This document shows, piece by piece, positions 28,086 through 40,476 of a DNA stretch of 64,000 nucleotides (position 1 is its first letter; each line of letters opens with the position of its first letter). The translations under genes and the position numbers were made by a program. The DNA is from Cacajao melanocephalus (lineage: Eukaryota > Chordata > Mammalia > Primates > Pitheciidae), in assembly GCA_963573385.1 (NCBI GenBank), contig CAUYLG010047207.1, positions 1-64,000 on the forward strand. The letters run 5' to 3'. The notes beneath the pieces were generated by a model. That model searched no databases. It saw only the letters and a program-made list of their open reading frames with translations, and was not told the origin of the DNA.

Positions 28086-29089
28086 TACACATTCATTTGC
28101 ATTTCATTGTCTCAAAAATAAACTTGTCTTTTCAAATCAGAAAATCTTCCACTAAACCAACAAAAAAAGAGGGTGATAATAGAGGACCTGCCAGTCTGTC
28201 TCTTAGTTGCTGACATGCCCATTTCCTCTGCAGTGGTTTTTGTCATTTTGCTGCATGTGTCCATGTTGGCATCAGGTTGGAGCAACACAGTAGGTTCTTT
28301 GGCTCTCAAGGTGGTCTTTAAAAGGCACTGACATTTGGTGCCTGGTCACCTTGCCTACCCTTCAGTTGCTTTTCTATATGAAGTCTAGTGCTCTGTGCAT
28401 TGTAGTGCTTTCTCCAATAATTAGACAAGAAAAACAGAATTTCCAAAGTTCCCGGATCAGGGCCTGTTAGGTGAGTAGGGAGGGGAAAAGGGGCAGGGAC
28501 AGTTGCGGCCAGCCTCACATTTACAAAAGTCTTCATAGTTTCACTTTCCTTGCCTATAAATTAGGTTACATGTACATCACCACAAAGATACAGAATTAAA
28601 AGCAGGCATTAATCTTATGCCCCATTCTGGTTCTAATGTACTTTAATGTTTATAAAATAATAATTATCTTTAAAATAATACTCTCTTGCAACACACTATG
28701 ACAAAAGTTTTCATTTATTTAATGAAACTATTTAAAATATTCTGTAAACCTTGTCACTTTTATTTCGGCCTATTTTATTTTTTAAATAAACCAGGACACT
28801 CAAATACTCAAGGTTGCTGGAACTTCTCTTAACTTCTAAAGGGCCCTGTTTTGGACAAATTATTTTGTTTCTGTGTGCATTACTAACCTCTTCTAAAGAA
28901 AACAACAGAGCAGAAGAACGTGGTTCACATGTCTGGGGTAGAAGAAAGATGTGGGCACTAAATCAAGTAAAATAGAGTCAAGAGCTTAGGTCCTAGACAG
29001 GAGCAGGTATAGTCACTATTAGAAAGATCAAGACTGAAAACATACCATCTTGATATGGGACCCTCTGAACTACCTCTGGATTTCCTTCC
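28086..29089. other. Intronic sequence
   Basis: No gene or repeat recognised. Confidence 0.5.
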
Positions 29090-29545
29090 ACAGGTCCCTT
29101 TAGCTTTCAGAATGTGTGTCAACACCTTGGCTTGGCACACAGGAATCTTTACAACTTGGCTCCTGATCGCTGTCCAGCTCTCTCTCTCCACTTTTCTTCC
29201 CAGACCCTTTGATTTGGTTCTATCACGACAATCTTAAAAATGCTATTGAACAGTCCTAGGTCTTCAAACATGCCCTTCCTCCTGCCTGAACTGCCCTTAA
29301 ACTCTTATCCATTCGTCATAAAACATTCAGTCTGTATCTTATGCCTCTGGGCTCTGACCAAACCTTGGGAATATTTCTATCACTTACCATTCTGTATTAT
29401 AATCTTTACTTTACCTGTCTGTTATCTTTTTTGAAAGAAAGGCTATATTTTCATCATTGTTTTATTCCTTTTTTATAGTAAAATACATGGTGCATGACAG
29501 AGTCAGTAGTGAACAAATGCATAAATGCATGAATAAACAAAGTAG
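29090..29545 (+). mobile_element. Possible L2 remnant
   Basis: The C/T-rich composition and phrases such as acatgcccttcctcctgcc, with a closing gaacaaatgcataaatgcatg, resemble a LINE-2 3' end. Too diverged for more than a tentative call. Confidence 0.3.
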
Positions 29546-29552
29546 ACCAAAA

Positions 29553-29672
29553 ACCTATCAGAAATACAGAATCTTGGGCCCCACCCCCCAGATCTACGAA
29601 ATCAGAATCTGCATTCTAGCAAGCTCCCCAGGGTATCTGATTGCACATTCAAGTTTGAAAAGCACTGATCCA
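29553..29672. mobile_element. MER5/MER20-type hAT DNA transposon remnant
   Basis: Contains agaatcttgggccccacccc, cagaatctgcattctagcaa and gctccccagggtatctgatt, then tttgaaaagcactg: the central and terminal parts of a Charlie-related non-autonomous element. Confidence 0.6.
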
Positions 29673-30584
29673 GCTTACTCTGTTCTCTCACTTCTGTAAA
29701 CATCTGGAGTACTGATTGTCTAAGGTTCTTGGTTTGGTAATTGTTAATGTACCTGTCTTGCACTCTGCTTAATAGATTTGTGTGACTCTGTGTGTATGTT
29801 ATTGTATGCTCACACACTTCCTTTCTTGCCTCCTCACCCAGAAGGCTACATGGGGGCACTCTTGACATTCCGTTACTACTCCTCTCAGCACCCAGCACTA
29901 GATACTACCCAGTGCTTAGTACAAATATACACAAAAAGCCAAGAGCCACTGAAAATAACAGATTGTGTAAAACTGTATCATGTCTATTTCTACAATAGAA
30001 CCACCAATATCAAACTCAATCTGAGATTGTTGGGAAGGAGACTAAGGTGAATTACCTTGCCTCTTGTAAGCGTCAACTTAAATATGAATTCTTTGTAAAC
30101 ATACACATAGCTTCATCAGCTTGGTCCCCAGCTTTCACTGCTGTCCTTACAGGGGCATCTGTCAGTCAATTAAGACAAGATTTTCTGATCCACATTCTAT
30201 ATTTACATTCTCCCTAATTTAGGGATGCCTAGAGATTTAGTATTTTTGATTACTGCTCTCAACAACTCATATTCCTTCTTTGGACACTTTAGAAAATGTT
30301 GGTCTACCTTATTTTTAATCCACATTCCCTGAATAAAGATAACTGTTAGTTTGTTATTCACTGCACGGAGAGCCCCCAACACATATACACCCTGGCTGAC
30401 TAGTGAGATGCAAGAGAAGCAAGCTAAATGATGTGGGCAGTATTTTTAATCTTCCTGGAAAAATATTCCATAAGAAGATAAAATCTGCTACCCAAGCAAT
30501 GGGTAAAGTGTTGGAGAAGAGTGATAGCCAGGGAAAAGAGCACTAGCTTTTATTGAGATTCCACTAGTAGGAAGTACTACTAAA
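29673..30584. other. Intronic sequence
   Basis: No gene or repeat recognised. Confidence 0.5.
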
Positions 30585-30700
30585 GTTGACACTTTAGGTA
30601 CTATATCTCATTTAACCTTATGTAATGAGTTAGGAATCATAACTCCAATTTTACCAATGAGGAAAACTAGGCTCCTAAGTATCCTCAGTCTCACACAGGT
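30585..30700 (+). mobile_element. MIR fragment, cut at the L1 edge
   Basis: Contains atctcatttaaccttatgta, attttaccaatgaggaaaac and ends gtctcacacagg exactly where L1 sequence begins; the rest of the MIR 3' end is missing. Confidence 0.55.
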
Positions 30701-31641
30701 ATTTCTCTAATGACCAGTGATGATCAGCTTTTTTTTTCATATGTGTATTGGCCACATAAATGTCTTCTTTTGAGAAGTGTCTGTTCAAATGTTTTGCCCA
30801 CTTTTTGATGGGCTTGTTTTTATTCCTGTAAATTTGTTTAAGTTATTTGTTGATTCTGGGTATTAGCCAACTGTCAGATGGATAGATTGCAAAAATTTTC
30901 TCCCATTCTGTAGGTTGCTGGTTCACTCTGATGATAGTTTCTTTTGCTGTGAAGAAGCTCTTTAGTTTAATTAGATCCCATTTATCAATTTTGGCTTTTG
31001 TTGCCATTGCTTTTGGTGCTTTAGTCATGAGGTCTTTGCCCATGCCTGCGTCCTGAATGGTATTGCCTAGGTTTTCTTCTAGGGTTTTTATGATTTTAGA
31101 TCTTATGTTTAAGTCTTTAATCCATCTTGAGTTAATTTTTGTATAAGGTGTAAGGAAGAGGTCCAGTTTCAGTATGGTAGCCAGTTTTCCCAAGACCATT
31201 TATTAAATAGGGAATTCTTTCCCCATTGCTTGCTTTGACAGGTTTGTCAAAGATCAGATGGTTGTAGATGTGTGGTGTTATTTCTGAGGCCTCTGTTCTG
31301 TTCCATTGGTCTATATATTTGTTTTGGTACAAGTACCATGCTATTTTGGTTACTGTAGCCTTGTAGTATAGTTTAAAGTCAGGTAGTGTGATGCCTCCAG
31401 CTTTGTTCTTTTTGCTTAGAATTGACTTGGCTATGTGGGCTCTCTTTTGGTTCCATATGAAGTTTAAGGTATTTGTTTCCAGTTCTGTGAAGAAGGTCAT
31501 TGGTAGCTTGATGGGGATAGCGTTGAATCTGTAAATTACTTTGGGCAGTATGGCCATTTTCACAATATTGATTCTTCCTAACCATGAGCATGGAATGTTT
31601 CTCCATCTGTTTGTGTCCTCTCTTATTTCATTAAGCAGTGG
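30701..31641 (-). mobile_element. L1 ORF2 internal fragment lacking its 3' end
   Basis: Two minus-strand open stretches encode the reverse-transcriptase C-terminal region: [52 protein letters not shown], then [26 protein letters not shown] and [11 protein letters not shown]. The element starts in mid-ORF2 (5' truncated) and stops abruptly at the agagaaat point with no 3' UTR or poly(A). A partial MIR lies on its left and a truncated Alu on its right, so at least one deletion or rearrangement is required. Confidence 0.9.
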
Positions 31642-31666
31642 AAAGCCAATTAACATTTCAACTGTA

Positions 31667-31860
31667 GGCCCGGAGCGATGGCTCATGCCTGTAATCCCAG
31701 CAGTTTGGGAGGCCGAGGTGGGTGGATCCCCTGAGGTCAGAATTTAGAGACCAGCCTGGCCAACATGGTGAAACCCTGTCTCCACTAAAAATACAAAATT
31801 AGCCAGGTGTGGTGGTGGGCACCTGTATTCCCAGCTACTCAGGAGACTGAGGCAGAAGAC
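31667..31860 (+). mobile_element. Alu, 3' truncated
   Basis: The 5' end is intact, but the element stops in the right arm at gactgaggcagaag with no tail; it lies between an L1 fragment and SUGCT exon 6. The loss of the 3' end implies a deletion after insertion. Confidence 0.9.
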
Positions 31861-32037
31861 CTTCAGGTTCATTTAGGTTAATGTTCCTTAATAATGTTCA
31901 GCAGCCTAAACGGCCTGCGAGAAAGGAAACCAGAATAACTTGCAAAAAAACAAAGCCAGCAAGAGGTTCCTTACAGCAGTAAGAAAAGACAGAAACTGAA
32001 AAACCTCTTAACTGACAAGGGTGTGGGGTTGAATTAC

Positions 32038-32158
32038 CTGTGATAGAACAATAGATGATGTGAGGAGCAATCTTGTCTATATCTTCATATCCCAGGCCCA
32101 TTGCAGACAGTTTGCCAGGGACATAGTTTTCCACAAACACATCACAAACAGCTGCAAG
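32038..32158 (-). CDS. SUGCT: SUGCT coding exon 6 (121 bp)
   Basis: The acceptor is ctcttgcttcag. The exon holds 40 full codons plus one base of a Gly codon: [40 protein letters not shown]. The donor is CAG followed by GTAATT. Most bacterial relatives have ENFRPG where this has ENYVPG, so the usual Arg is replaced by Val; I believe this is normal for mammalian [14 protein letters not shown] is the strand before the loop that leads to the catalytic Asp, which lies in a later exon. It is separated from exon 5 by 6.5 kb of Alu-rich intron. Confidence 0.95.
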
Positions 32159-32533
32159 CTGAAGCAAGAGGTGAACATGAGTCAAGACTTCCAGTGAACA
32201 AATCCCCACATGATAGACTTTTAACTTCTACACAATTGATTCTCCCTTTGTAATAGCCCAGAAAAATCAAAGGACAGATGAAGTAAATTAGATAAACACA
32301 GAAGCTCTGGTCAACTACTTGAAGTATTACTGTCAGTAAAACAATGGTTATTAAAGTTTTTGTAAGTACATGGTATTCAATGGATTCTGCATCCTTTAAA
32401 TGTAATAAATATCTAGACTAGACTATATGGTCTGTCCAAATAGATTCTCAAAAAATTAGGTAGAAAAATTAGAATGTAAGTACATTAAATACATAAAAAA
32501 CATCTTTTAAAACCTTTACAAAGAAACTAAATA

Positions 32534-32826
32534 GGCCAAGTATGGTTGCTCACTCCTCTAATCTCAGCACTTTGGGAGGCCAAGGCAGGTAGATTGCTTG
32601 AGCCCAGGAGTACAAGATCAGGAGTTCAAGACCAGCCTGTGCAACATGGCAAAATCCCATCTCTACAAAAATTAACCAGACATGGTGGTGCACACCTATG
32701 ATCCCAGCTACTTGGGAGGCTTAGGTGGAAAGATCACTTGAGCTGGTAAGCTGAGGCTGCAGTGAGCCGTGATGGCGCCAATGCACTCCAGGCTGGGAGA
32801 TTGTTAGATCTTGTCTTAAAAAAAGA
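32534..32826 (+). mobile_element. Alu
   Basis: Full dimer, diverged, short tail; 375 bp upstream of the exon 6 acceptor in gene sense. Confidence 0.92.
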
Positions 32827-32934
32827 CCTAAATACAATGTCTTTACGACTCTGCATCCCTATTACTATGTAATATTCCTCATTATAACATGCACTTAACG
32901 TATGTAAACAGGATTCTGATTTTCACACCTTTCA

Positions 32935-32964
32935 CATCTGAAAGGTTTTCACACCTTTCAGATG
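32935..32964. repeat. Perfect 11-bp hairpin within a direct repeat
   Basis: catctgaaagg and cctttcagatg flank an 8-base loop; ttttcacacctttca is also directly repeated (32920 and 32946). It lies in SUGCT intron 5. Confidence 0.85.
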
Positions 32965-33009
32965 CATTCTTCCCAAAGAGTTTTAAATGTATTTAATGAA
33001 CCACTGAAG

Positions 33010-33037
33010 TTTGTTGTTGTTGTTGTTTGTTTGTTTT
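33010..33037. repeat. (TTG)n/(TTTG)n tract
   Basis: Six TTG units followed by TTTG units in intron 5. Confidence 0.85.
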
Positions 33038-33210
33038 ACTTCAGGCTACTAAACTATAGCACAGGAAACCAGGAACTGTCAACAAAATCCAGACTGTGAT
33101 GCCCAGACCACTGTTATAGGAATTAGAGGACAATGCAGCATTGTAAACCTTAATTTTAATTTTTTTCCCAAAATTTCAGTTGTGACTACACACTTTTAAA
33201 AATGTTTTTA

Positions 33211-33502
<292 letters not shown>

Positions 33503-33514
33503 CAAGCTTTTAAA

Positions 33515-33827
<313 letters not shown>

Positions 33828-33831
33828 TTAA

Positions 33832-34125
33832 AGCGGGGCACGGTGGCTTACGCCTGAAATCCCAGCAGTTTAGGAGGGCAAGGCGGGCGGATCACTTGAG
33901 GTCAGGAGTTCCAGACCAGCCTGGCCAACATGGTGAAACCCTGTCTCTACTAAAATACAAAAATAAATTACCAGGCATTGTGGCATATGCCTGTAATCCC
34001 AGATACTCAGGAGGCTTAGGCAGAATTGCTTGGACCTAGGAGGTGGAGGTTGCAGTGAGCCAAGATTGCACTGCACTCCAGCCTGGGCAACAAAGCAAGA
34101 CTCCACCTCAAAAAAAAAAAAATCA
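33832..34125 (+). mobile_element. Alu, third of four
   Basis: Full dimer beginning gcggggcacggtggct. Confidence 0.95.
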
Positions 34126-34133
34126 CAATAATT

Positions 34134-34437
34134 GGCCGGGCACAGTGGCTCAGCCTGTAATCCCAACACTTTGGGAGGCTGAGCAGGGCAGATAACTTGA
34201 GGTCTGGAGTTTGAGACAAGCCTGGGCAACATAGCAAGGCCTTGTGTCTATAAAAAATTTAAAAGTTAGACAAGCATGGTGGCACATGCCTATAGTCCCA
34301 GCTACACAAGAGGCTGAAGCAAGAGCATTGCTTGAGCCCAGAAGGTGGAGGCTGCAGTGAGCCAACTTCGTGCTACTGCACTCCAGCCTGGGCAACAGAG
34401 TGACAGTGTCTCAAAAAAAAAAAAAAAAAAAAAAAAC
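34134..34437 (+). mobile_element. Alu, fourth of four
   Basis: Full dimer with a 26-base A tail. Confidence 0.95.
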
Positions 34438-35054
34438 ACTCCTACTATCTCTAAGGAAAAGAAACTGCACGCTAGATAGCAAAATGCTAATATTGTTTCA
34501 TCTAGGCATAGGATAAATGAGAGTTCATTATTCTTTCAACTTTTCTGAATGTTTTAATTTTTTATAACAAAATGTTATAGGAAAATGAAACTCGTGCATT
34601 GCTCTGCTGACGATAACACATGCCCATAATAATAATATTGTGACTGTCAACTAATCAACATAGAAAATTGTCTAAAATATTGGATAACACATGATCAAAA
34701 GTTATCAAATCATATTGCCACAATAATACTAATTCCATATAGATTTTCTAAGCAGAGTTTTGGTTTTCACACAACCTGTTTTTGCTTAGCCTAGTTGACA
34801 AAGGAGTCATACTTTTTGAAGCTCTCATGTATCCAGCTGATTGCCTTGTATAATATTTTGGAAATGTTTCTATAAACTAGACTCATTATATTAGCAATCA
34901 TAGCCACCAAGGCCTAAATAGAGAGGGGTTTTTTTGCTACTCTTAAAGTCAGAAGAGAAATCTATACCAGAAATACGAAAGACTAGGGAAAAAATAATTT
35001 TCCTTTAGATAGTAAAATACATAACTTATGAATTGTATAACTACCTAAAAGCAA

Positions 35055-35355
35055 TTGGACAGCCATGGTGGTTCACGCCTGTAATCCCAGCATTTTGGGT
35101 GGCCGAGGCGGGCAGATCACTTGAGGCCAGAGTTTGAGACCAGCCTGGCCAATATGGTGAAACCCCTTGCCTACTAAAAATACAAAAGTTAGCCAGGTAT
35201 GGCAGCGCACACCCAACCCCAGCTACTCAGGAGGCTGAGGCAGGACAATCACTTGAACTCAAGAGGTAGGGACTGCAGTGAGCTGAGATTGTGCCACTGC
35301 ACTCCAGCCTGGGTGACAGAGTGAAACGTATCCAAAAATAAAATAAAATAAAATG
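35055..35355 (+). mobile_element. Alu
   Basis: Full dimer; tail has become an (AAAAT)n array. Confidence 0.93.
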
Positions 35356-35672
35356 AACAAAAAATAAAAGCAATAGACATAAATAATGTCCCCAGACAAC
35401 CTATTTATATTTAATGAGTTTAAATGTACTTAAAATTTTTAAACATATTTACAAATCAGACGAAGAGAAATCAAGCCTAGAATGAAACATCATTTTAAAT
35501 TGTTACAAACTGATAAAGGACAGAGTAGGAAGGAAGTAACAGCAATTCATTTATTTTGCTCAGAATTATAAATCTAGCCCTAAATTATCCATAGGTATAC
35601 CAATGCCTTAGTAGCAACAGATATGAATCCCACTAACACTGCCCTATAGAGAAGCCCTGACAGAAATGTAGC

Positions 35673-35970
35673 GGGCCGAGCATGGTGGCTCACACCTGTA
35701 ATCCCAGCACTTTGGGAGGCCGAGGCGGGTGGATCACGAGGTCAGGAATTCAAGACCAGCCTGGCCAAGATGGTGAAACCCATCTCTACTAAAAATACAA
35801 AAAATCAGCCGGGCGTGGTGTCTCAAGCCTGTAATCCCAGCTACTAGGGAGGCTGAGAATTGTTTAAACCTGTGAGGCGGAAGTTGCAGTGAGCCAAGAT
35901 GGCACCACTGCACTCCAGCCTGGGCAACAGAGTGAGACTCCGTCTCAAAAAAAAAAAAAAGAAAGAAAGA
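35673..35970 (+). mobile_element. Alu
   Basis: Full dimer with small deletions in the right arm; tail ends in gaaagaaagaaa. Confidence 0.95.
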
Positions 35971-36493
35971 AATGTGAAGCATTCAATCAAATCTGAAACC
36001 TCAACTACTCATCATAAATTACCAGAATGCTCTGAAATGGAAGCAAAGAACCAAGACTATGAACACTGAAGATGGAACCAAGAAACACAAGACACAAAGA
36101 GAAGTATTAAAGGTAGAACAAGCTCCCAGATTAAAAAATAATAATAACAATAACTAATGAGGAGAAGATTTTTTTAAAGGGGGCCTGAAAATGAAGACAA
36201 TGAGAGTTGGCTCCAAGGTGAGGGTAGTCACTGTAGGAAAACAGAGGTCAACAAGAGTAGAGAACAATTTAGAAAAATCAAACTGAGTTTCAAAAGAAAA
36301 ACAAAAGTGAACAAACCTAAGTTATGCTACAGGAAAGATATGGAAAAGCAAGGTGGTAAAATCAGGATGATTTTCAAGCTTTGGGTTCAAAATATATGTA
36401 GTAAACGAAAATTCTAAATTGGCTGCATTGATCCAGCAGAACCAAAAAGGATGGTCCCTGATTCTGTTCTTAATAATTAAAGATTATCTTTCA

Positions 36494-37202
<709 letters not shown>

Positions 37203-37375
37203 CTTAACAAGTATGGCAAACAAGTTTTATCCCACACGATGAATCCAACATCAGGAGCATATAAAATAATAACAGCTAAAACTTAATGAGTGCTGACTGT
37301 GGCAAGCACTCATCTACACATTTCACACAGACTAACTCAATTCTAACAAAAATCTTAGAGAGTAGGAACTATTAG

Positions 37376-37682
37376 GCTGGGCACAGTGGCTCACACCTGT
37401 AAATTCTAGCACTTTGGGAAGCTAAGGTAGGCAGATCACTTGAGGTCAGGAGTTCGAGACCAGCCTGGCCAACATGATGAAACCCCATCTCTACTAAAAA
37501 TACAAAAATTAGCCAGGCATGGTGGTACATGCCTGTAATCCCAGCTACTCTGGAGGCTGAGGCAAGAGAATTGGTTGAACCTGGGAGAGGGAGGTTGCAC
37601 TGAGCCAAGATCATGCCATTGCCCTCTAGCCTGGGCAACGGTTTTTTACTTTTTATCAAAAAAAAAAAAAAAAAAAAAAAAA
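37376..37682 (+). mobile_element. Alu
   Basis: Full dimer, but the usual cgacagagcgagac end is replaced by a gttttttactttttatc stretch before the A tail. Confidence 0.92.
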
Positions 37683-37683
37683 T

Positions 37684-38002
37684 GGCTGGGCACAGTGGCT
37701 CACGCCTGTAATCCCAGCACTTTGGGAGGCTGAGGCAGATCACCTGAGGTTGGAAGTTTGAGACCAGCCTGTCCAACATGGCGAAACCCTACGTCTCCTA
37801 CAAATACAAAACTTAGCCAGGCTTGATAGCACACACCTCTAATCCCAGCTACTCAGGAGGCTGAAGCAGGAAAATCGCTTGAACCTGAAGCAGGAAAATC
37901 GCTTGAACCAGAGGTTGCAGTGAGCTGAGATTGTGCCACTGCACTCCAGCCTGGGCAACAGAGTGAGACTCTGTCTCAAAAAAAACAAAAGAAAGAAAGA
38001 AA
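37684..38002 (+). mobile_element. Alu with 24-bp internal tandem duplication
   Basis: Abuts the previous Alu tail. The right arm carries ctgaagcaggaaaatcgctt twice in tandem (about 37863 and 37887). Confidence 0.93.
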
Positions 38003-38004
38003 GT

Positions 38005-38165
38005 AGGTATTATTATTGCCTCCAACTTACTGATGAAGAAACAGAAACACAAAGAAATTATGTAACTTGTCTGAGGTCATATAGTAGTACAGTAAGTACA
38101 GAAGGCAGGATTCAAATCACATGCAAAGGTATCCAACCTTAATTTAACCACTGTGCCTTCCAGCT
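38005..38165 (+). mobile_element. MIR remnant
   Basis: Contains ttactgatgaagaaacagaa, acttgtctgaggtcatatag and gcaggattcaaatcac, next to an Alu tail. Confidence 0.6.
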
Positions 38166-38239
38166 ACTCAAAGAAAGATGCTGAGATAGGTTTGGATATA
38201 TTGGTTATCTGAGTAAGGGTTATAGAAAGATTGGACTCT

Positions 38240-38460
38240 CCAGTGATGTGACCCACATCCAAATGTCAGCTTTTCCCCGTTATCAGCTGGGTAATCTTGG
38301 AGTATCACTTAGGCCCCAGGAAACTCAATTCCCTTTTATATAAATGAGATTTCAATACTTTATTTACAAGGCAAATTCTGAAGATTAGAGGAGATAATGT
38401 AAGCAAAGTGTCCAAGCCCAGGATTTGATGCAGAGTAGGCACTCAGTCAATAGTAGCTAG
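38240..38460 (+). mobile_element. MIR
   Basis: Contains cagctgggtaatcttggagt, agattagaggagataatgta and gcagagtaggcactcagtca. It lies 200 bp from SUGCT exon 5. Confidence 0.6.
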
Positions 38461-38665
38461 CACCATAATTACACACAATATACAAGAAATTTAAAGCACA
38501 TTACACTTACAAAGAAGTATACAAATCAAGATAAATACTTAAAAGGTATTTATTGCAAATATACAGCTCATCCATAAAATTAAGTTATAAAATACTTTTG
38601 CTCTGATGTTGCAATCCCTAATTATAACCCAGATGGTGGGATGCCTTCTATATAGCATACTGTAC

Positions 38666-38716
38666 CTCTTTGATGATTTTCACCCCTTTCGGATCCTTGA
38701 TATTAACAGCAATACT
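38666..38716 (-). CDS. SUGCT: SUGCT coding exon 5 (51 bp)
   Basis: This is the smallest exon, exactly 17 codons, reading SIAVNIKDPKGVKIIKE. It is phase 0 at both ends, so skipping it would keep the frame. It covers the SIAVNLK.PEG motif typical of the family. The acceptor is aatttttag and the donor GAG followed by GTACAG. The upstream intron is AT-rich. An L1 3'-end fragment in antisense begins 28 bp from the acceptor. Confidence 0.93.
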
Positions 38717-38744
38717 CTAAAAATTAAAATATATATATATTATT

Positions 38745-38838
38745 TCAGTGACCGGTACACAAGAAGCCCAAACCCCACCATTATGCAGTGGCAAACATGC
38801 ACATGTATCCCCTGAATCTAAAATAAAAAGTAAAAAAT
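38745..38838 (+). mobile_element. L1 3' end fragment 28 bp upstream of SUGCT exon 5
   Basis: A short L1 tail: gcaaacatgcacatgtatcc, cctgaatctaaaataaaaag. It is antisense to SUGCT and so close to exon 5 that it shortens the native intron next to the acceptor to about 28 bp of AT-rich DNA. Confidence 0.65.
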
Positions 38839-38879
38839 AATAATATAATAAGTATATGAAAATGCTATCATAAAAGCTT

Positions 38880-39189
38880 TTCTTTTTTTTTTTTTTTTTC
38901 AGACAGAGTCTTGCTCTGTCACCCAGGCTGGACTGCAGTGGCACAATCTTGGCTAATGGCAACCTCTGCCTTCAGGGTTCAAGCGATTCTCCTTCCTCAG
39001 CCTCCCCAGTAGCTGGGATTACAGGCACCCACCACCACGCCCAGCTAATTTTTGTATTTTTAGTAGAGATGGGGTTTTGGGGTTTCACAATGTTGGCCAG
39101 GCTGGTCTCAAACTCCTGACCTCAGGCAATCCTCCTGCCTCAGCCTCCCAAAGTGCTAGGATTACGGGCATGAGCCACTGAGGTTGGTC
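38880..39189 (-). mobile_element. Alu
   Basis: Antisense dimer with T run; pairs as an inverted repeat with the plus Alus left of exon 5. Confidence 0.95.
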
Positions 39190-39664
39190 ATAAAAGTTCT
39201 TCTTATTGCTGACAAGAAAGCCATTCATATCACAGATCTTCTCAAATTTATTTTATGCATGAGAAAATATTTAAATCATCTTACTGATTCTATTTATCAT
39301 GAGGATATATACTAACAAGGATCATAGGAGAAGTTTTTCAATTATAATACTGAGTGTTAGACAATTATTCCCTAAAAGAATAACAAATGTAAGCCATAAA
39401 ATGATTTTTCTCTTTCATAAAATTATTTCCATTATAAATTCTTATGAAATGTTCTGAGTTACTTGGTAGATAAGAGTAGTAAAAAGCTCATTGTTTCTAC
39501 TCTGTGAATGGTAAATGAATGGAAGTTTAATTTATTTGAAATGTTAGTTATATCTTTAAAAAAATAAAATAAAAGGAAGAAAAAACAAGCTACAATGATA
39601 TCATCAGTTTTGCTGTTACAAGAGAATTACACAAAGAAAGCAAAAAAGGGAATGATACTCTTAC

Positions 39665-39750
39665 TTTTTTATTTCGGTTAACACTGAGATAATATGTACT
39701 TTCTGTCCCCACGAAAGGTGGCCCCCAAGTTCGTGTATCATCACCAGCTC
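39665..39750 (-). CDS. SUGCT: SUGCT coding exon 4 (86 bp)
   Basis: The acceptor is tattttcag. The exon completes the split Gly codon, then reads [20 protein letters not shown] and LSVNRNKK, ending on a codon boundary before GTAAGA. The GDDTR.WGPPF and [14 protein letters not shown] segments are shared across class III CoA transferases from bacteria to mammals. Intron 3 has only about 37 bp between this acceptor and the A-tail end of an Alu inserted in the same orientation as the gene, so the polypyrimidine tract and branch point must lie in that gap or in the Alu tail. Confidence 0.95.
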
Positions 39751-39787
39751 CTGAAAATAATAATATGAGCTATTAATCTTTGGGGGA

Positions 39788-40057
39788 TTTTTTGAGATGG
39801 AGTCTCACTCTGTTGCCTACGCTGGAGTGCAAAGGTGCGATCTCTGTTCACTGCAAACTCCACCTCCTGGGTTCAGGTAATTTTCCTGCCTCCAGCCACC
39901 CCAGTAGCAAGGATTACAGGGATGCACCACCACGCCTGGCTAATTTGTGTATTTTTAGTAGAGATAGGGTTTTACCACATTGGCCAGCTGGTCTCGAACT
40001 TCTGGCCTCAAGCAATCCACCCGCTTCAGACTCCCAAAATGCCGGGATTACAGGTGT
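39788..40057 (-). mobile_element. Alu next to SUGCT exon 4, 5' truncated
   Basis: Oriented with the gene; lacks the first ~25 bases of the Alu. Its A-tail end is about 37 bp upstream of the exon 4 acceptor. Confidence 0.92.
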
Positions 40058-40476
40058 GGGATTACAAATCTAACAGCATAAAAACATGGGGTATTTTATG
40101 ATGGGTATCTACTTCAAGTAATTCTGAACTGTATTCATGTCTGATTCAAAGACAACACTACAGAATTACAGAAAAAAATGTTTTCTTTGCACAAAAAGCA
40201 ACTATCAGAGAGTACAGATAAATTATTACATAGCTATTTATCACTAGACTTCCAAAAAGAGAGAATTTGTGAATGTGGGATAAAGTTTTAAACCCTAATC
40301 ATTTAAATGACATAACCAATTTATTAGCCATTAGACTTTACCCATTAAAATTGAATAAGAAAAACAGACTTTTTTTTCTTTTGAAAGGAAAAAAGCAAAA
40401 GCAACTCATTTACTTAAAACACACACACACAAGACAGACATAATTCACAGGATAGAGGATAAAAGCAGCTCCACAG

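Noticed and set aside
31132..31686. A 184-codon reverse-transcriptase-like frame
   Set aside because: It is real homology, but to L1 ORF2 in a truncated element, not a cellular gene.
37372..37779. A 135-codon open frame on the minus strand
   Set aside because: It is the common translated Alu pattern (FFFF...LPRLE.NGMI and [13 protein letters not shown]); the same applies to dozens of other frames in Alus across 21-63 kb.
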